Below are positions 1 to 8,566 of a stretch of 64,000 bases of DNA, piece after piece; positions within the stretch are counted from its first letter, which is position 1; each line of letters starts with the position of its first letter. The stretch is from Candidatus Nitrotoga sp. CP45. Its GTDB lineage: Bacteria; Pseudomonadota; Gammaproteobacteria; Burkholderiales; Gallionellaceae. A program made the position numbers and the translations under genes. The notes below the pieces were generated by a model. That model was not told where the DNA came from and ran no database searches. It saw nothing but the letters and a program-made list of their open reading frames with translations. The stretch spans positions 96,530-160,529 of the forward strand of contig CAMCFJ010000002.1 in the NCBI GenBank assembly GCA_945874105.1, in the 5' to 3' direction.

Positions 1-375
1 GGCATTGTTCACGGCGACCTGTCCGAGTACAACGTCCTCGTCGACAGCATCGGACCGGTCATCATCGATTTGCCACAAGCAATCGATGCTGCCGCAAACA
101 ACCAAGCCTGCAAAATGCTGGAGCGAGACGTCGATAATCTGGCAATCTACTTCGGCCAATTTGCCCCCGAACTACGTTCTACAGACTATGGCAAAGAAAT
201 CTGGTCGCTCTATGAGAGCGGTGAACTACATTCTGAAGTCAAACTGACGGGCAAATTCAAACGCAGCGAAAAGCAGGCTGACGTAGGCGCTGTAATGCGG
301 GAAATTGATGCCGCTCGAGATGCCGATACTGCACGGCGACTCTTGCGACAAGCAGCTAAAGCAGATGGGAGATGA
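1..375 (+). CDS. RIO-type serine/threonine protein kinase, C-terminal part
   Basis: The reading frame is open from the first base, so the 5' end lies outside the window; 124 residues are visible. They begin in the kinase catalytic loop, HGDLSEYN, with the catalytic Asp and the metal-binding Asn. The metal-binding loop IIDLPQAID follows, the RIO-family replacement of DFG. After it comes a helical tail rich in Arg, Ala and Asp. This matches the bacterial PA4780-type RIO kinases. RIO proteins phosphorylate Ser or autophosphorylate; the substrate of this one is unknown. The stop lies just upstream of the htpG promoter, so htpG is probably transcribed separately. The family assignment is firm; the role is not. 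Confidence 0.85.
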   Translation, partial: GIVHGDLSEYNVLVDSIGPVIIDLPQAIDAAANNQACKMLERDVDNLAIYFGQFAPELRSTDYGKEIWSLYESGELHSEVKLTGKFKRSEKQADVGAVMREIDAARDADTARRLLRQAAKADGR

Positions 376-388
376 AATAATCGCCCCT

Positions 389-416
389 CTTGAAAATCGT
401 GAGACCACCCCAACCT
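389..416 (+). promoter_or_regulatory. sigma-32-like heat-shock promoter for htpG
   Basis: CTTGAAA at 389-395 and CCCCAACCT at 408-416 are separated by 12 nt. The sigma-32 (RpoH) consensus is CTTGAAA, 11-16 nt, CCCCATNT. The -35 element is perfect and the -10 element begins with the diagnostic CCCC. The expected transcription start is near 423, about 30 nt before the htpG start codon. HtpG is a classical RpoH target, so position and sequence agree. It is a prediction from pattern only. Confidence 0.7.
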
Positions 417-453
417 AAGCGTGCGTCCTGTCTAAAAAATAACGGAGAGAGTA

Positions 454-2358
454 ATGACCGAAAATGTAACCAGCAATCGTGAAACCATGGGCTTTCAAGC
501 CGAGGTGAAGCAACTACTGCAATTGATGATTCATTCGCTGTATTCGAATCGAGAAATTTTCCTGCGTGAGCTGATATCCAATGCGTCCGATGCCTGCGAC
601 AAGCTGCGTTTCGAGGGGCTGCATAACTCAGCGTTGTTCGAGAATGATTCCGAGCTGAGCATCCATGTCAGCTACGATAACGAGGCGAAAACGCTGACCA
701 TTAGCGACAATGGCATTGGTATGAGCCGCGACGAGGTCATCAACAATCTTGGCACTATTGCCAAATCCGGCACGCGCGAATTTTTTACCCAACTTTCTGG
801 AGACCAGCAGAAGGATGCGAATCTTATCGGTCAGTTTGGCGTGGGGTTTTATTCGGCTTTTATCGTTGCCGACAAGGTGAGCGTGTTAACGCGCCGTGCC
901 GGTGAGAAAACCGATCAAGGTGTGAGCTGGGAATCCGACGGTGGTGGAGAATTTGCCATTGAGATGGTCGAGCGGGCCGCACGGGGCACGTCTATTACCT
1001 TGCATCTGCGCGAAGGGCAGGAAGACCTGCTCAATGGCACAAAGTTGCGCACCATTATCCACAAGTATTCGGATCATATCGTTCAGCCTATCTTGATGAA
1101 CAAGGAGGAATGGAAAGATGACGCTCAGCAGGTGCTGGAAGAAGAAGAGACAATCAATCAAGCTTTTGCGCTGTGGGCGCGCCCCAAAACCGAGATCAGC
1201 GATGATGAGTACAAGGGTTTCTACAAACATGTAGGCCATGACTATGAAGATCCGATAGCCTGGACGCATGCGCGTGTAGAGGGACGCCAGGAATACACTT
1301 TGTTGCTATATATACCGGCCAGGGCACCATTTGATCTGTGGGAGCGCGATGCGAGTCACGGCATTAAGCTGTATGTACGCCGCGTCTTTATCATGGACGA
1401 TGCCACTCAACTAATGCCGCATTACCTGCGTTTTGTGCGCGGCGTGGTTGATACCAATGATCTCCCGCTCAACGTATCGCGTGAGATTCTGCAAGAATCG
1501 AAGGACATCGAAGCAATCCGTTCTGGCTGCACGAAGAAAGTACTTGGCTTGCTGGAAGATATGGCCGTTAAGGACCCAGAAAAATATGCCAAATTCTGGG
1601 ATGTATTTGGTCGCGTGCTGAAAGAAGGAGTGGGCGAAGACTTCGCTAATAAAGACAAGATCGCCGGCTTGCTGCGCCTCGCTTCTACCCATACTAATTC
1701 GCCAGGAGAAACCGTTTCTCTGACCGATTACATTAGTCGCATGAAGGAAGGTCAGGACAAGATTTACTACATCACCGCAGATACTTTCAATGCCGCGAAA
1801 AATAGTCCGCATTTGGAAGTATTTCGCAAAAAAGACATTGAAGTGCTTTTGCTGACTGATCACGTAGATGAATGGGTAGTGAGTAATTTATCCGCATTTG
1901 AGGGTAAACCGTTGGTGTCAGTCGCAAAAGGCGGACTTGATCTCGGCAAACTTGAAGACGAGTCAGAGAAACAGGAACAGGAAAAAGATGCCGGTGCCTT
2001 CAAGGACCTGACCGACAAGATTAAAGCCAGCCTTAGCGAGCGCGTTAAAGAGGTACGCGTGACGCACCGCCTGACCGATTCGCCAGCCTGTCTTGTGGCG
2101 GACGTTCATGACATCAACGCTAATCTTGCTCGACTACTGAAGGCGTCCGGACAGAAGGCACCCGTATCGCAGCCTATCCTGGAAATTAACCCCAAGCATC
2201 CGGTTGTGTTACGGCTGAAAGTCGAGGAGAAGAAGTTTGATGACTGGGCCTCAGTATTATTTGACCAAGCCTTGCTGGCTGAGGGTGGTCAACTCGACGA
2301 CCCGGCCAGTTTCGTAAAACGTATTAATCAGCTGATGCTGGAGATGAGCGGCAGCTAA
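454..2358 (+). CDS. htpG: Hsp90-family molecular chaperone HtpG
   Basis: This 634-residue protein is full length for bacterial Hsp90, a cytoplasmic ATP-dependent chaperone dimer. The N-terminal GHKL ATPase motifs are visible: [13 protein letters not shown] (residues about 40-52, with the ATP-site Glu and Asn nearby), DNGIGM, and [11 protein letters not shown]. The middle domain carries the conserved NVSREILQ segment with the catalytic Arg region, and the C-terminal dimerisation domain is complete. The ATG is preceded by GGAGAG at a good distance. It stands alone, with a sigma-32-like promoter upstream and a hairpin after the stop. Assignment is unambiguous. Confidence 0.98.
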   Translation: MTENVTSNRETMGFQAEVKQLLQLMIHSLYSNREIFLRELISNASDACDKLRFEGLHNSALFENDSELSIHVSYDNEAKTLTISDNGIGMSRDEVINNLGTIAKSGTREFFTQLSGDQQKDANLIGQFGVGFYSAFIVADKVSVLTRRAGEKTDQGVSWESDGGGEFAIEMVERAARGTSITLHLREGQEDLLNGTKLRTIIHKYSDHIVQPILMNKEEWKDDAQQVLEEEETINQAFALWARPKTEISDDEYKGFYKHVGHDYEDPIAWTHARVEGRQEYTLLLYIPARAPFDLWERDASHGIKLYVRRVFIMDDATQLMPHYLRFVRGVVDTNDLPLNVSREILQESKDIEAIRSGCTKKVLGLLEDMAVKDPEKYAKFWDVFGRVLKEGVGEDFANKDKIAGLLRLASTHTNSPGETVSLTDYISRMKEGQDKIYYITADTFNAAKNSPHLEVFRKKDIEVLLLTDHVDEWVVSNLSAFEGKPLVSVAKGGLDLGKLEDESEKQEQEKDAGAFKDLTDKIKASLSERVKEVRVTHRLTDSPACLVADVHDINANLARLLKASGQKAPVSQPILEINPKHPVVLRLKVEEKKFDDWASVLFDQALLAEGGQLDDPASFVKRINQLMLEMSGS

Positions 2359-2372
2359 CTCTGAATTGCTGT

Positions 2373-2405
2373 TGGCAGGGTATGCTTGCACGCCATACCC
2401 TGCCA
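2373..2405 (+). terminator. hairpin after htpG
   Basis: A perfect 12-bp inverted repeat (TGGCAGGGTATG and its complement) surrounds a 9-nt loop, starting 14 nt after the htpG stop codon. No T-tract follows, so it is either a weak intrinsic terminator or an mRNA 3'-end stabilising hairpin. Confidence 0.5.
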
Positions 2406-2486
2406 GCCAGACGGACAAACACTAAGCATTTGAAAAATTTTGCACTTTATGTAACCGAGTAAACATAAAAAAATGCGGACAAAAGA

Positions 2487-3743
2487 ATGCGAATACGGTT
2501 TCTATTAATACTGATCATCGTTGTCTTGTTGGCGCTGCTATCTGTAATTTATTTAAGTGTCGAAAAACAACCGCTCGTCACTGGCATACCCGAATTTACC
2601 CCAGCTCATATCGACCGCGCCAAACACATACTGTTTCGTAACGATCCGCGCAAAATGAAAGCAGGGGTACTACGTACCATTACTATCAGTCAAGAAGATC
2701 TCGACCTTGTAGTCAATTATCTTGCCAACAGCTACGGCAAGGGCAGCTCCCATATAGATCTGCAGCAAGGCATGGCCAGGGTGCGAGCAACTGTAAAATT
2801 GCCGCCCAATCCAATCGGGCGTTATCTCAATATCGACGCCAAGCTGCGCGAAACGAAAGCACTGCCACGATTTGAGTACCTGCGCATTGGCAAGTTACCG
2901 GTGCCCGCGTTTGCTGCAGACTGGCTACTACAGTTCGGCATTAAGCGGTTGCAAGCCAGTAAGGACTACGGGGCAGCTGCCGATGTCATCAAAAATGTGA
3001 GCACTAGCGATGAGATGCTGCGCATCGTTTTCGAATGGAACGAAGCGCTGCCCAATCAGCTTAAAGCCTTGCTGGTGCCGCCCAAGGAGCAGGAGCGACT
3101 GAAGGCTTATCACGAGCGACTGGTCGAGCTGACCGGCAAACATGGTTCAAAACGTAAACTGCGGTTCAATGAACTGATGCAAGCGCTGTTCGAGCTGGCC
3201 ACGCAGCGTACCCACAACGGCGGCGATGCGGCGGTAGAAAATCGTGCCGCGATCATCGTTATGGCGTTTTACGTAAACGGCAAAGGGCTTGGTGCCATTA
3301 TTCCGGCTGCCAGACAATGGCCAAAGCCGACTTCGCGCAGTGTAACCCTGGGCGGGCGCAGCGATTTTTCTCAGCATTTCACGATTTCTGCGGCACTTGC
3401 CTCTACTGCTGGCAGCCCGCTGTCGGACGTTATCGGCTTGTACAAAGAAATCAAGGATTCTCAAGGTGGCAGCGGCTTCAGCTTCAATGACATCGCCGCT
3501 GATCGTGCCGGCACCCGTTTCGGCGAGCTTGCCACGACTAGTGATAATGGCGCGCAGAAAGTGCAGCGGCAATTTACTGCGGGTCTGCGCGAATCCGACT
3601 TCATGCCGGAAGTGAAGGATTTACCGGAGTATCTGCAAGAAATCGAGTTCAAACGCCGCTATGGCGGCATCGGTAGTCAGGCTTATATAAAAATGACCAA
3701 CGAAATCGAGCGACGAATCGCAGCACTGCCGCTATATCGCTGA
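2487..3743 (+). CDS. conserved hypothetical membrane-anchored protein
   Basis: The protein has 418 residues. A single hydrophobic segment at residues 3-24 with an N-terminal Arg looks like an uncleaved signal anchor, so the bulk should sit in the periplasm. The rest is mixed alpha/beta with no motif I recognise, and no catalytic signature is obvious. A central stretch (about 200-300) is alanine rich and may be helical. It starts 128 bp after htpG and ends 18 bp before the HIT gene, so it may be co-transcribed with the latter. I recognise it only as the kind of large conserved hypothetical protein found in betaproteobacteria; the function is unknown. Confidence 0.75.
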   Translation: MRIRFLLILIIVVLLALLSVIYLSVEKQPLVTGIPEFTPAHIDRAKHILFRNDPRKMKAGVLRTITISQEDLDLVVNYLANSYGKGSSHIDLQQGMARVRATVKLPPNPIGRYLNIDAKLRETKALPRFEYLRIGKLPVPAFAADWLLQFGIKRLQASKDYGAAADVIKNVSTSDEMLRIVFEWNEALPNQLKALLVPPKEQERLKAYHERLVELTGKHGSKRKLRFNELMQALFELATQRTHNGGDAAVENRAAIIVMAFYVNGKGLGAIIPAARQWPKPTSRSVTLGGRSDFSQHFTISAALASTAGSPLSDVIGLYKEIKDSQGGSGFSFNDIAADRAGTRFGELATTSDNGAQKVQRQFTAGLRESDFMPEVKDLPEYLQEIEFKRRYGGIGSQAYIKMTNEIERRIAALPLYR

Positions 3744-3761
3744 CAAACCATCCACGAAAAA

Positions 3762-4172
3762 ATGATGAACTGTGAACTCTGTAAACCAACGAACGAAACG
3801 CTGCTATGGCGCGGCGAACTTTGTCGCGTGGTGCTGGTCGAGGATGCCGATTATCCCGGATTTTGTCGCGTGATATGGAACCGCCACGTCAAGGAAATGA
3901 CGGATTTGAATAATGACGAACAGCATGCTTTCATGAACGTGGTATTTGTCGTGGAAAGCGCGCTACGCGAAGTGATGCAACCCGACAAAATCAACCTTGC
4001 CAGCCTCGGCAACATGACACCACACTTGCACTGGCACGTCATTCCGCGCTACATCCTCGACAAACACTTTCCCAACCCGATCTGGGGCGCACCTCAACGT
4101 GCAGGTATTCCCAAACCACCGTTAGATTGGCCGGCTCTCCTTTCACAGAGCATACGTCAACGACTTCAATAA
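3762..4172 (+). CDS. HIT (histidine triad) family protein
   Basis: This 136-residue protein carries the histidine-triad signature HLHWHVIPR near residue 91, the nucleotide-phosphate-binding and catalytic loop of HIT hydrolases. An N-terminal CELC motif is typical of the bacterial subfamily with a partial zinc site. HIT proteins hydrolyse or transfer nucleotide monophosphates (AMP-lysine, AMP-NH2, dinucleotides); the natural substrate of this subfamily is not settled. Two ATGs are adjacent at 3762 and 3765. It lies 18 bp behind the previous gene, so co-transcription is likely. A MITE begins 37 bp after the stop. Confidence 0.9.
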   Translation: MMNCELCKPTNETLLWRGELCRVVLVEDADYPGFCRVIWNRHVKEMTDLNNDEQHAFMNVVFVVESALREVMQPDKINLASLGNMTPHLHWHVIPRYILDKHFPNPIWGAPQRAGIPKPPLDWPALLSQSIRQRLQ

Positions 4173-4209
4173 TCGATTATTCCGATGTGAATTAAATCAG
4201 AGTAATAAA

Positions 4210-4306
4210 CCCGGATAATCCATTAGGAAATTTAACTAGCTTCCCCCTTAGCAAAAGGGGGGAATGCATCGTCATCGCGCGCATCAGGTCTAATGGATGA
4301 TCCGGG
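4210..4306. mobile_element. 97-bp MITE with terminal inverted repeats and 5-bp target duplication
   Basis: The ends are inverted repeats: CCCGGATAATCCATTAG on the left and the complement of CCCGGATCATCCATTAG on the right, 16 of 17 matching. The element is flanked on both sides by ATAAA (4205-4209 and 4307-4311), a clear 5-bp target-site duplication. The centre holds a C-run/G-run hairpin. A longer, inverted relative lies at 33597-33756. The right end is inside the 3' end of the sugar kinase gene and supplies its present stop codon. No transposase is encoded, so it would need one in trans. Confidence 0.8.
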
Positions 4307-5552
4307 ATAAACCACGCTTGGCCAACAGGGCCGCACCGAAGGCAGCTTCAGTGTGTTCCGCTACCAACAGTGGCACACCTAACAAGCGTTCGCGTATGTT
4401 TCCCCACACTTTATTTTTCGCTCCGCCGCCAGTGGATGTAACGGATTTTAGCGGGCTTGCACCGAGTTCAGCCAGCTTGGCATAACCTGCCGCTTCGATG
4501 CGGCTCAAGCCTTGTAGCAGACCGTGCAGAAACAGTACGCCGTCCGCAGGACGCGGGGTAAGACGTGGCGCCAAGGTGGAATCGTTAATTGGAAAGCGTT
4601 CGCCAGGTCGCGGCAACGGGTAGTAATCAAGCGGGCTATCAGTGGCCGGATCAATGTGCTGGCTGAGTTCATCTATTTGCGGATCGCCAAAGTATTGCCG
4701 CAACACGCCGCCGCCTGCATTGGACGCACCACCCGCCAGCCATAAATTGCCAAAACGATGGCTGTATATGCCATATTGTGCTGCTTCTACACGTTGCTCC
4801 GAAAGTAGCTTGAGTACCATGGTAGTGCCTAGCGAAGTGACAGCTGAGCCGGGCTCATGCACGCCTGCGGCAATAAAAGCGGCAATACTGTCAGTCGTAC
4901 CCGCACACACCATGCACGCCGGATTAATCTTGAAATGCTGTGCCGCAAATGAGCTGATGTTGGTAAGGCTTGCTCCGGGAGCGACAACTTGCGGCAGCAG
5001 ATGCGCATGCGGCAAATTATTAATCCAATCCGGCCAGCATAAGCGCTCTGCGTCATAACCACTCTTGAGCGCATTATGATAGTCGCTGACGCCACCCAGC
5101 CCGGTAAGCAGCGCAGCGAGCCAGTCCGCCTGATGGAGGAAATGCGCAACGTTTGAAAGTTCGGTGTGCTTTGTCAGCCACAGGAATTTGGCTAATCCTG
5201 AACTTGCGCTGCAAACAACGTGACCCGGTGGGGCAAGCTGCGTTAGCTGTTCCGATTCTTCACGAGCGCGGTTATCAAAGTAGAGCAACGCGGGAGTGGT
5301 CGGCTCCAGCTCTTTGTCACACAATAAAACCGTGGCAGAAGTAGCAGCAATCGCGATGCTTTGTAGCTCAGCTGCAATCGGTGCGGGTAGACGTTTGAGC
5401 AGCGAATGCAGTGCCTCGCGCCAATTCAGATGACCTTGTAAAGCAGCATCCGGATAGAAGATATGATCTTCATGGATAATCGTCCCGACTTTGTCCACAA
5501 CACAAACGCGTGCGCCTGATGTGCCAAAGTCGAGACCGAGATACGATTTCAT
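4290..5552 (-). CDS. FGGY-family carbohydrate kinase, D-ribulokinase-like
   Basis: The 420-residue protein starts at the ATG giving MKSYLGLDFGTSGAR, the phosphate-1 motif of the actin-like ATPase fold; an extension to 5615 would add 21 unconserved residues. Further family signatures are SDYHNALK, CAGTTDSIAAF, SLGTT and TGGGAKN. They resemble the cyanobacterial and plant D-ribulose kinases (SePSK and AtXK-1) more closely than true xylulokinases, so the expected reaction is phosphorylation of D-ribulose. This rests on my recall of those sequences. The last residues SRIIH and the stop come from the inserted MITE; without it the frame would end KRGLLL. The core fold is intact, so activity is probably retained. 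Confidence 0.85.
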   Translation of the reverse strand: MKSYLGLDFGTSGARVCVVDKVGTIIHEDHIFYPDAALQGHLNWREALHSLLKRLPAPIAAELQSIAIAATSATVLLCDKELEPTTPALLYFDNRAREESEQLTQLAPPGHVVCSASSGLAKFLWLTKHTELSNVAHFLHQADWLAALLTGLGGVSDYHNALKSGYDAERLCWPDWINNLPHAHLLPQVVAPGASLTNISSFAAQHFKINPACMVCAGTTDSIAAFIAAGVHEPGSAVTSLGTTMVLKLLSEQRVEAAQYGIYSHRFGNLWLAGGASNAGGGVLRQYFGDPQIDELSQHIDPATDSPLDYYPLPRPGERFPINDSTLAPRLTPRPADGVLFLHGLLQGLSRIEAAGYAKLAELGASPLKSVTSTGGGAKNKVWGNIRERLLGVPLLVAEHTEAAFGAALLAKRGLSRIIH

Positions 5553-5636
5553 GTATGAAGTGAAAGGAAGAATGGAAATTAACGTAAAGCTAAAACGTGT
5601 CTCCTCATGATACAAAAACTTCGAAACAGAATTAAT

Positions 5637-6185
5637 TTAGAACATTGGTTTTTTCTCGGCTGCTTTATAGCGCTTGACCCCACCCAAGATCTCCGCCTTG
5701 GCTTCCTTGACACCGACCCAGCCATTAATCTTGACCCATTTGCCTATTTCCAGATCCTTATAGTGAGCGAAGAAATGCGAGATTTGCGCAAGCACAAGTT
5801 CCGGCAGATCGGCATGCGATTTTATTTTTCGATAAAGACTGCAAAGCTTATCAACGGGCACAGCCAGTATCTTGCCATCCTCGCCAGCTTCGTCAGTCAT
5901 CTTCAACATGCCTATCGGTCTACAACGAACCACCACGCCAGTAATGAGCGACACGGGTGACATGACAAGTACATCTACCGGATCCCCGTCTTCCGACAAC
6001 GTGCGTGGGACATAACCGTAGTTACACGGATAATGCATTGCCGTGGACATGAAACGATCCACGAACATGGCACCAGTTTCCTTGTCCACTTCGTATTTCA
6101 CGGGATCAGCATTCATGGGTATTTCGATGATGACGTTAAAATCGTCGGGAAGGTCGCGACCAGAATTTACTCGATCTAGATTCAT
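5637..6185 (-). CDS. ppa: inorganic pyrophosphatase
   Basis: This 182-residue protein is a type I soluble pyrophosphatase, which hydrolyses PPi to phosphate in the cytoplasm and pulls biosynthetic reactions forward. The signature [11 protein letters not shown] contains the metal-binding aspartates. Upstream are YEVDKETG and the family's [11 protein letters not shown] segment, with the catalytic Tyr; the C-terminal half has the conserved KxxxHxxLYKD-like region as [17 protein letters not shown]. Length is normal. It follows the sugar kinase gene on the same strand with an 84-bp gap, so weak operon linkage is possible. Confidence 0.97.
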   Translation of the reverse strand: MNLDRVNSGRDLPDDFNVIIEIPMNADPVKYEVDKETGAMFVDRFMSTAMHYPCNYGYVPRTLSEDGDPVDVLVMSPVSLITGVVVRCRPIGMLKMTDEAGEDGKILAVPVDKLCSLYRKIKSHADLPELVLAQISHFFAHYKDLEIGKWVKINGWVGVKEAKAEILGGVKRYKAAEKKPMF

Positions 6186-6272
6186 TTCTATTCCTGGCTA
6201 AAAAAATGTTTATTATACCCGCGAGTCTGGCAGACGTTATGCGGGGCAAGGTGTTATCAGCTGTCAATAATA

Positions 6273-6413
6273 GGGTGCCTCTAAAAATTCAAATTTCTAA
6301 GCAAGACAAGGCACGAGTAAAAAATTTGAGCGCGGCATATAGTTGATATGTAAGCGATAATTTTTTTCGAGTAACGCCGTATTGTGACGAAAATTGGATT
6401 TTTAGAGGTGCCC
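6273..6413. mobile_element. 141-bp MITE-like repeat with terminal inverted repeats
   Basis: The left end GGGTGCCTCTAAAAATTCAA is mirrored on the right by TTGGATTTTTAGAGGTGCCC, about 18 of 20 positions pairing. The inside is AT rich and can fold on itself. A short AATA lies on each side and may be a target duplication. A truncated relative of one end lies at 41741-41790. No protein is encoded inside. Confidence 0.7.
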
Positions 6414-6517
6414 AATAAACTGGCCTCAGCGTTCATTGTTGCACAAACGACATCATCCCCAGTGAAGCTATGCTCCATGGGGATGATGTCTTCCTTGGCG
6501 AATTTAAAAACAGCCAT
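6281..6517 (-). CDS. doubtful 78-codon frame running into the MITE
   Basis: The first 34 codons are unique sequence (MAVFKFAKEDIIPME...), and the remaining 44 are read through the MITE at 6273-6413. Either a small gene was truncated by the MITE or the frame is fortuitous. I recognise no family. It sits in a 453-bp stretch between ppa and the metallo-beta-lactamase-fold gene that otherwise holds only the repeat and, presumably, the ppa promoter. Confidence 0.2.
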   Translation of the reverse strand: MAVFKFAKEDIIPMEHSFTGDDVVCATMNAEASLLGTSKNPIFVTIRRYSKKIIAYISTICRAQIFYSCLVLLRNLNF

Positions 6518-6638
6518 TCAACTGTAGCGAAAAATATTGTTCTGCCTTAAGGGGGCTAAACACCTTTTCACTATTTGTTGATTGGCCATCCCCCACTTAA
6601 TTCAAACTAATTTTTACCTTAACTGAAAAAAATGCACG

Positions 6639-7859
6639 TTACACTTTCATATTCCATTTGTAGCCGAATTCGTCATTGCCAGTTTCAACCGGCACTATCT
6701 TATGCGGTGTGTGCGGTGAAGCAGGTGCAGGCTCATCAAGAGCAGGCCCCTCCTTGGTCAAGTTGAATACTACTGGCTCAGGTTTATCATCCTGAAGTGG
6801 AGAGTAGAGCAAAGGTGCGTTCGCCCGAGTATCAGGGTTCAAGAATCGAGTTCCATCCGCATCTTTCAATATTCCAAGATATTTTTGCCTGGCTTCCCAG
6901 CTAGGCAGCACGTCATCATTGTGCTTGACCTCTTTGCTGCTGGATACAACGAAACCATCACCTTCCACTTGGCCCAGTGCCTTAAGTGCACTCTCGGAAT
7001 ACTCGTACTTGCCCCCTTGATTTTTTCGCGCCATAGCATCAATAGAACAGTGATGTGGTGCAAGCAAGATATTCCAACTGAGCTTATCCGTATTGTTTTG
7101 ATAATCCTGCCAAATACGATCCCAAACCCCGACTGTCGCATCGCCTCCCAACATAATGCGATTCGTCCCACCAAAAACTTTAACTGTCCAACGTATGACC
7201 AAGCTAGTGTCGTTAACGTCTGGTTGATCTTCACCTGATATAACAGGAGAAAGAACATACGCTTCAATATTTCGCGAAAAAGTTTTTACTAATCCAGATG
7301 GTGATGCTTCTAATACGCTAATTCTATTGCCATTCAATTCTGATTCTTTACTACCTTGAAGATTCAGCCTACGTTTAATCTCCTGAAATACGGGTTTGGA
7401 CTCATCAGTCTCAAATTTTGAGTCTGTAAAACAAGGGTTGATCCATATCTCCTCAATAAGAATCAATTTATCATCTTCTTTTGGACGATCCTCAAATTCG
7501 ACAGGTTCACCGTGATAAAAAAGTTTGTCGAAACCGGTCAGGTTGTTCTGGTCCGGGTGAGTCAGAACCAAGAGCGACAATCGATACTCTCGGTTACTCC
7601 GATAACTGGATTGATAGCAAGCATATTGAAGATCAAGAGCAAAGTCGTAGTAGATCCACTGAAACGGCTTTGATGCCTCCTCATGCCCAAGAGTGGCGGC
7701 GTTTCCTACATTACCGTTAACATCAATGGAACTTCTAAAACGATCTGTATGCCGTTCGCAACGATAATTGATATCTGTCAGTATCGTTTTATCATTCGCC
7801 TCGATTAAGGTGGTATCTCCATTGCCGACTGGGAAGAAAGTAACACGATTTATAGACAT
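6639..7859 (-). CDS. metallo-beta-lactamase-fold protein (ComEC/Rec2 C-terminal-like)
   Basis: This 406-residue protein has no signal peptide. The N-terminus (FPVGNGDTTLIEAND) matches the first strands of the ComEC-type metallo-beta-lactamase domain, usually written VGxGDxxLI. The metal loop reads LTHPDQNNLTGF where active relatives have HxxxDH, so the Asp-His pair is replaced by Asn-Asn. Later conserved points remain: GDA near residue 240 and APHHCS near residue 268. The last 60 residues are proline rich and probably disordered. Its neighbours, ppa and rfbC, are unrelated, and it is flanked by AT-rich DNA and a MITE, which suggests acquisition. Similar standalone hydrolases occur in defence islands, but nothing here proves that role. 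Confidence 0.7.
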   Translation of the reverse strand: MSINRVTFFPVGNGDTTLIEANDKTILTDINYRCERHTDRFRSSIDVNGNVGNAATLGHEEASKPFQWIYYDFALDLQYACYQSSYRSNREYRLSLLVLTHPDQNNLTGFDKLFYHGEPVEFEDRPKEDDKLILIEEIWINPCFTDSKFETDESKPVFQEIKRRLNLQGSKESELNGNRISVLEASPSGLVKTFSRNIEAYVLSPVISGEDQPDVNDTSLVIRWTVKVFGGTNRIMLGGDATVGVWDRIWQDYQNNTDKLSWNILLAPHHCSIDAMARKNQGGKYEYSESALKALGQVEGDGFVVSSSKEVKHNDDVLPSWEARQKYLGILKDADGTRFLNPDTRANAPLLYSPLQDDKPEPVVFNLTKEGPALDEPAPASPHTPHKIVPVETGNDEFGYKWNMKV

Positions 7860-8015
7860 TATTTGCCTTCCTTTTTGTGAATTTTTCTATAACAACTAAC
7901 CATTATACTTGATTAATTAAAAAAACATGACCACCAAGCTCAATCAATGTATTTTTGAATATTATAAGGCTAACTCATGGTTGCTGTGACTGCTCTTGCC
8001 CACCCAAGAAGAATT

Positions 8016-8564
8016 TTATGAAAATAATTCCGCCTTGGCAAAAAAAGACCCCTCTTGATCCTTTTGGGACAAAATTGGAGCGTTCTGGTCAAGATGCCAA
8101 TCAATAGCCAAGTCGGGATCGTTCCATAGGATAGAGCGCTCATATTCAGGCGCCCAATAATTTGTTGTCTTATAAAGAAATTCTGCATATTCGCTAAGCA
8201 CGACGAAGCCGTGGGCAAACCCTTCCGGCACCCATAACATCCGTTTGTTTTCGGCAGAAAGCACGACACCCTCCCATAAACCGAAAGTGGGTGATGATTT
8301 ACGAATATCCACTGCCACATCGAATACTTCTCCTGCCACTACTCGAACCAACTTGCCCTGTGGCTGATTGATTTGATAATGCAGGCCTCGCAGCACATGC
8401 CGAGCCGATCGGGAGTGGTTATCCTGGACGAAGTTAACGGATCGCCCGGTGATACTCTCAAAGACTTTTTGATTGAAACTCTCGAAAAAAAACCCACGGG
8501 CATCACCAAACACTTTGGGCTCTATAATTAAAAGGTCGGCTATTGCAGTTTGAATAACTTGCAT
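8016..8564 (-). CDS. rfbC: dTDP-4-dehydrorhamnose 3,5-epimerase
   Basis: The protein has 182 residues, the usual RmlC length, and a cupin fold. RGLHYQ (about residue 60) carries the catalytic His, followed by GKLVRVVAGEVFDVAVD, and the substrate-binding segment WVPEGFAHGF is intact. It converts dTDP-4-keto-6-deoxyglucose to dTDP-4-keto-rhamnose. It is the last gene of an rfbB-rfbA-rfbC run, 2 bp after rfbA. The final enzyme, RfbD, is not in the window. Confidence 0.97.
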   Translation of the reverse strand: MQVIQTAIADLLIIEPKVFGDARGFFFESFNQKVFESITGRSVNFVQDNHSRSARHVLRGLHYQINQPQGKLVRVVAGEVFDVAVDIRKSSPTFGLWEGVVLSAENKRMLWVPEGFAHGFVVLSEYAEFLYKTTNYWAPEYERSILWNDPDLAIDWHLDQNAPILSQKDQEGSFFAKAELFS

Positions 8565-8566
8565 AT

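Noticed and set aside
886..1863. long antisense frames inside htpG
   Set aside because: They mirror a strongly conserved coding sequence and have no independent support.
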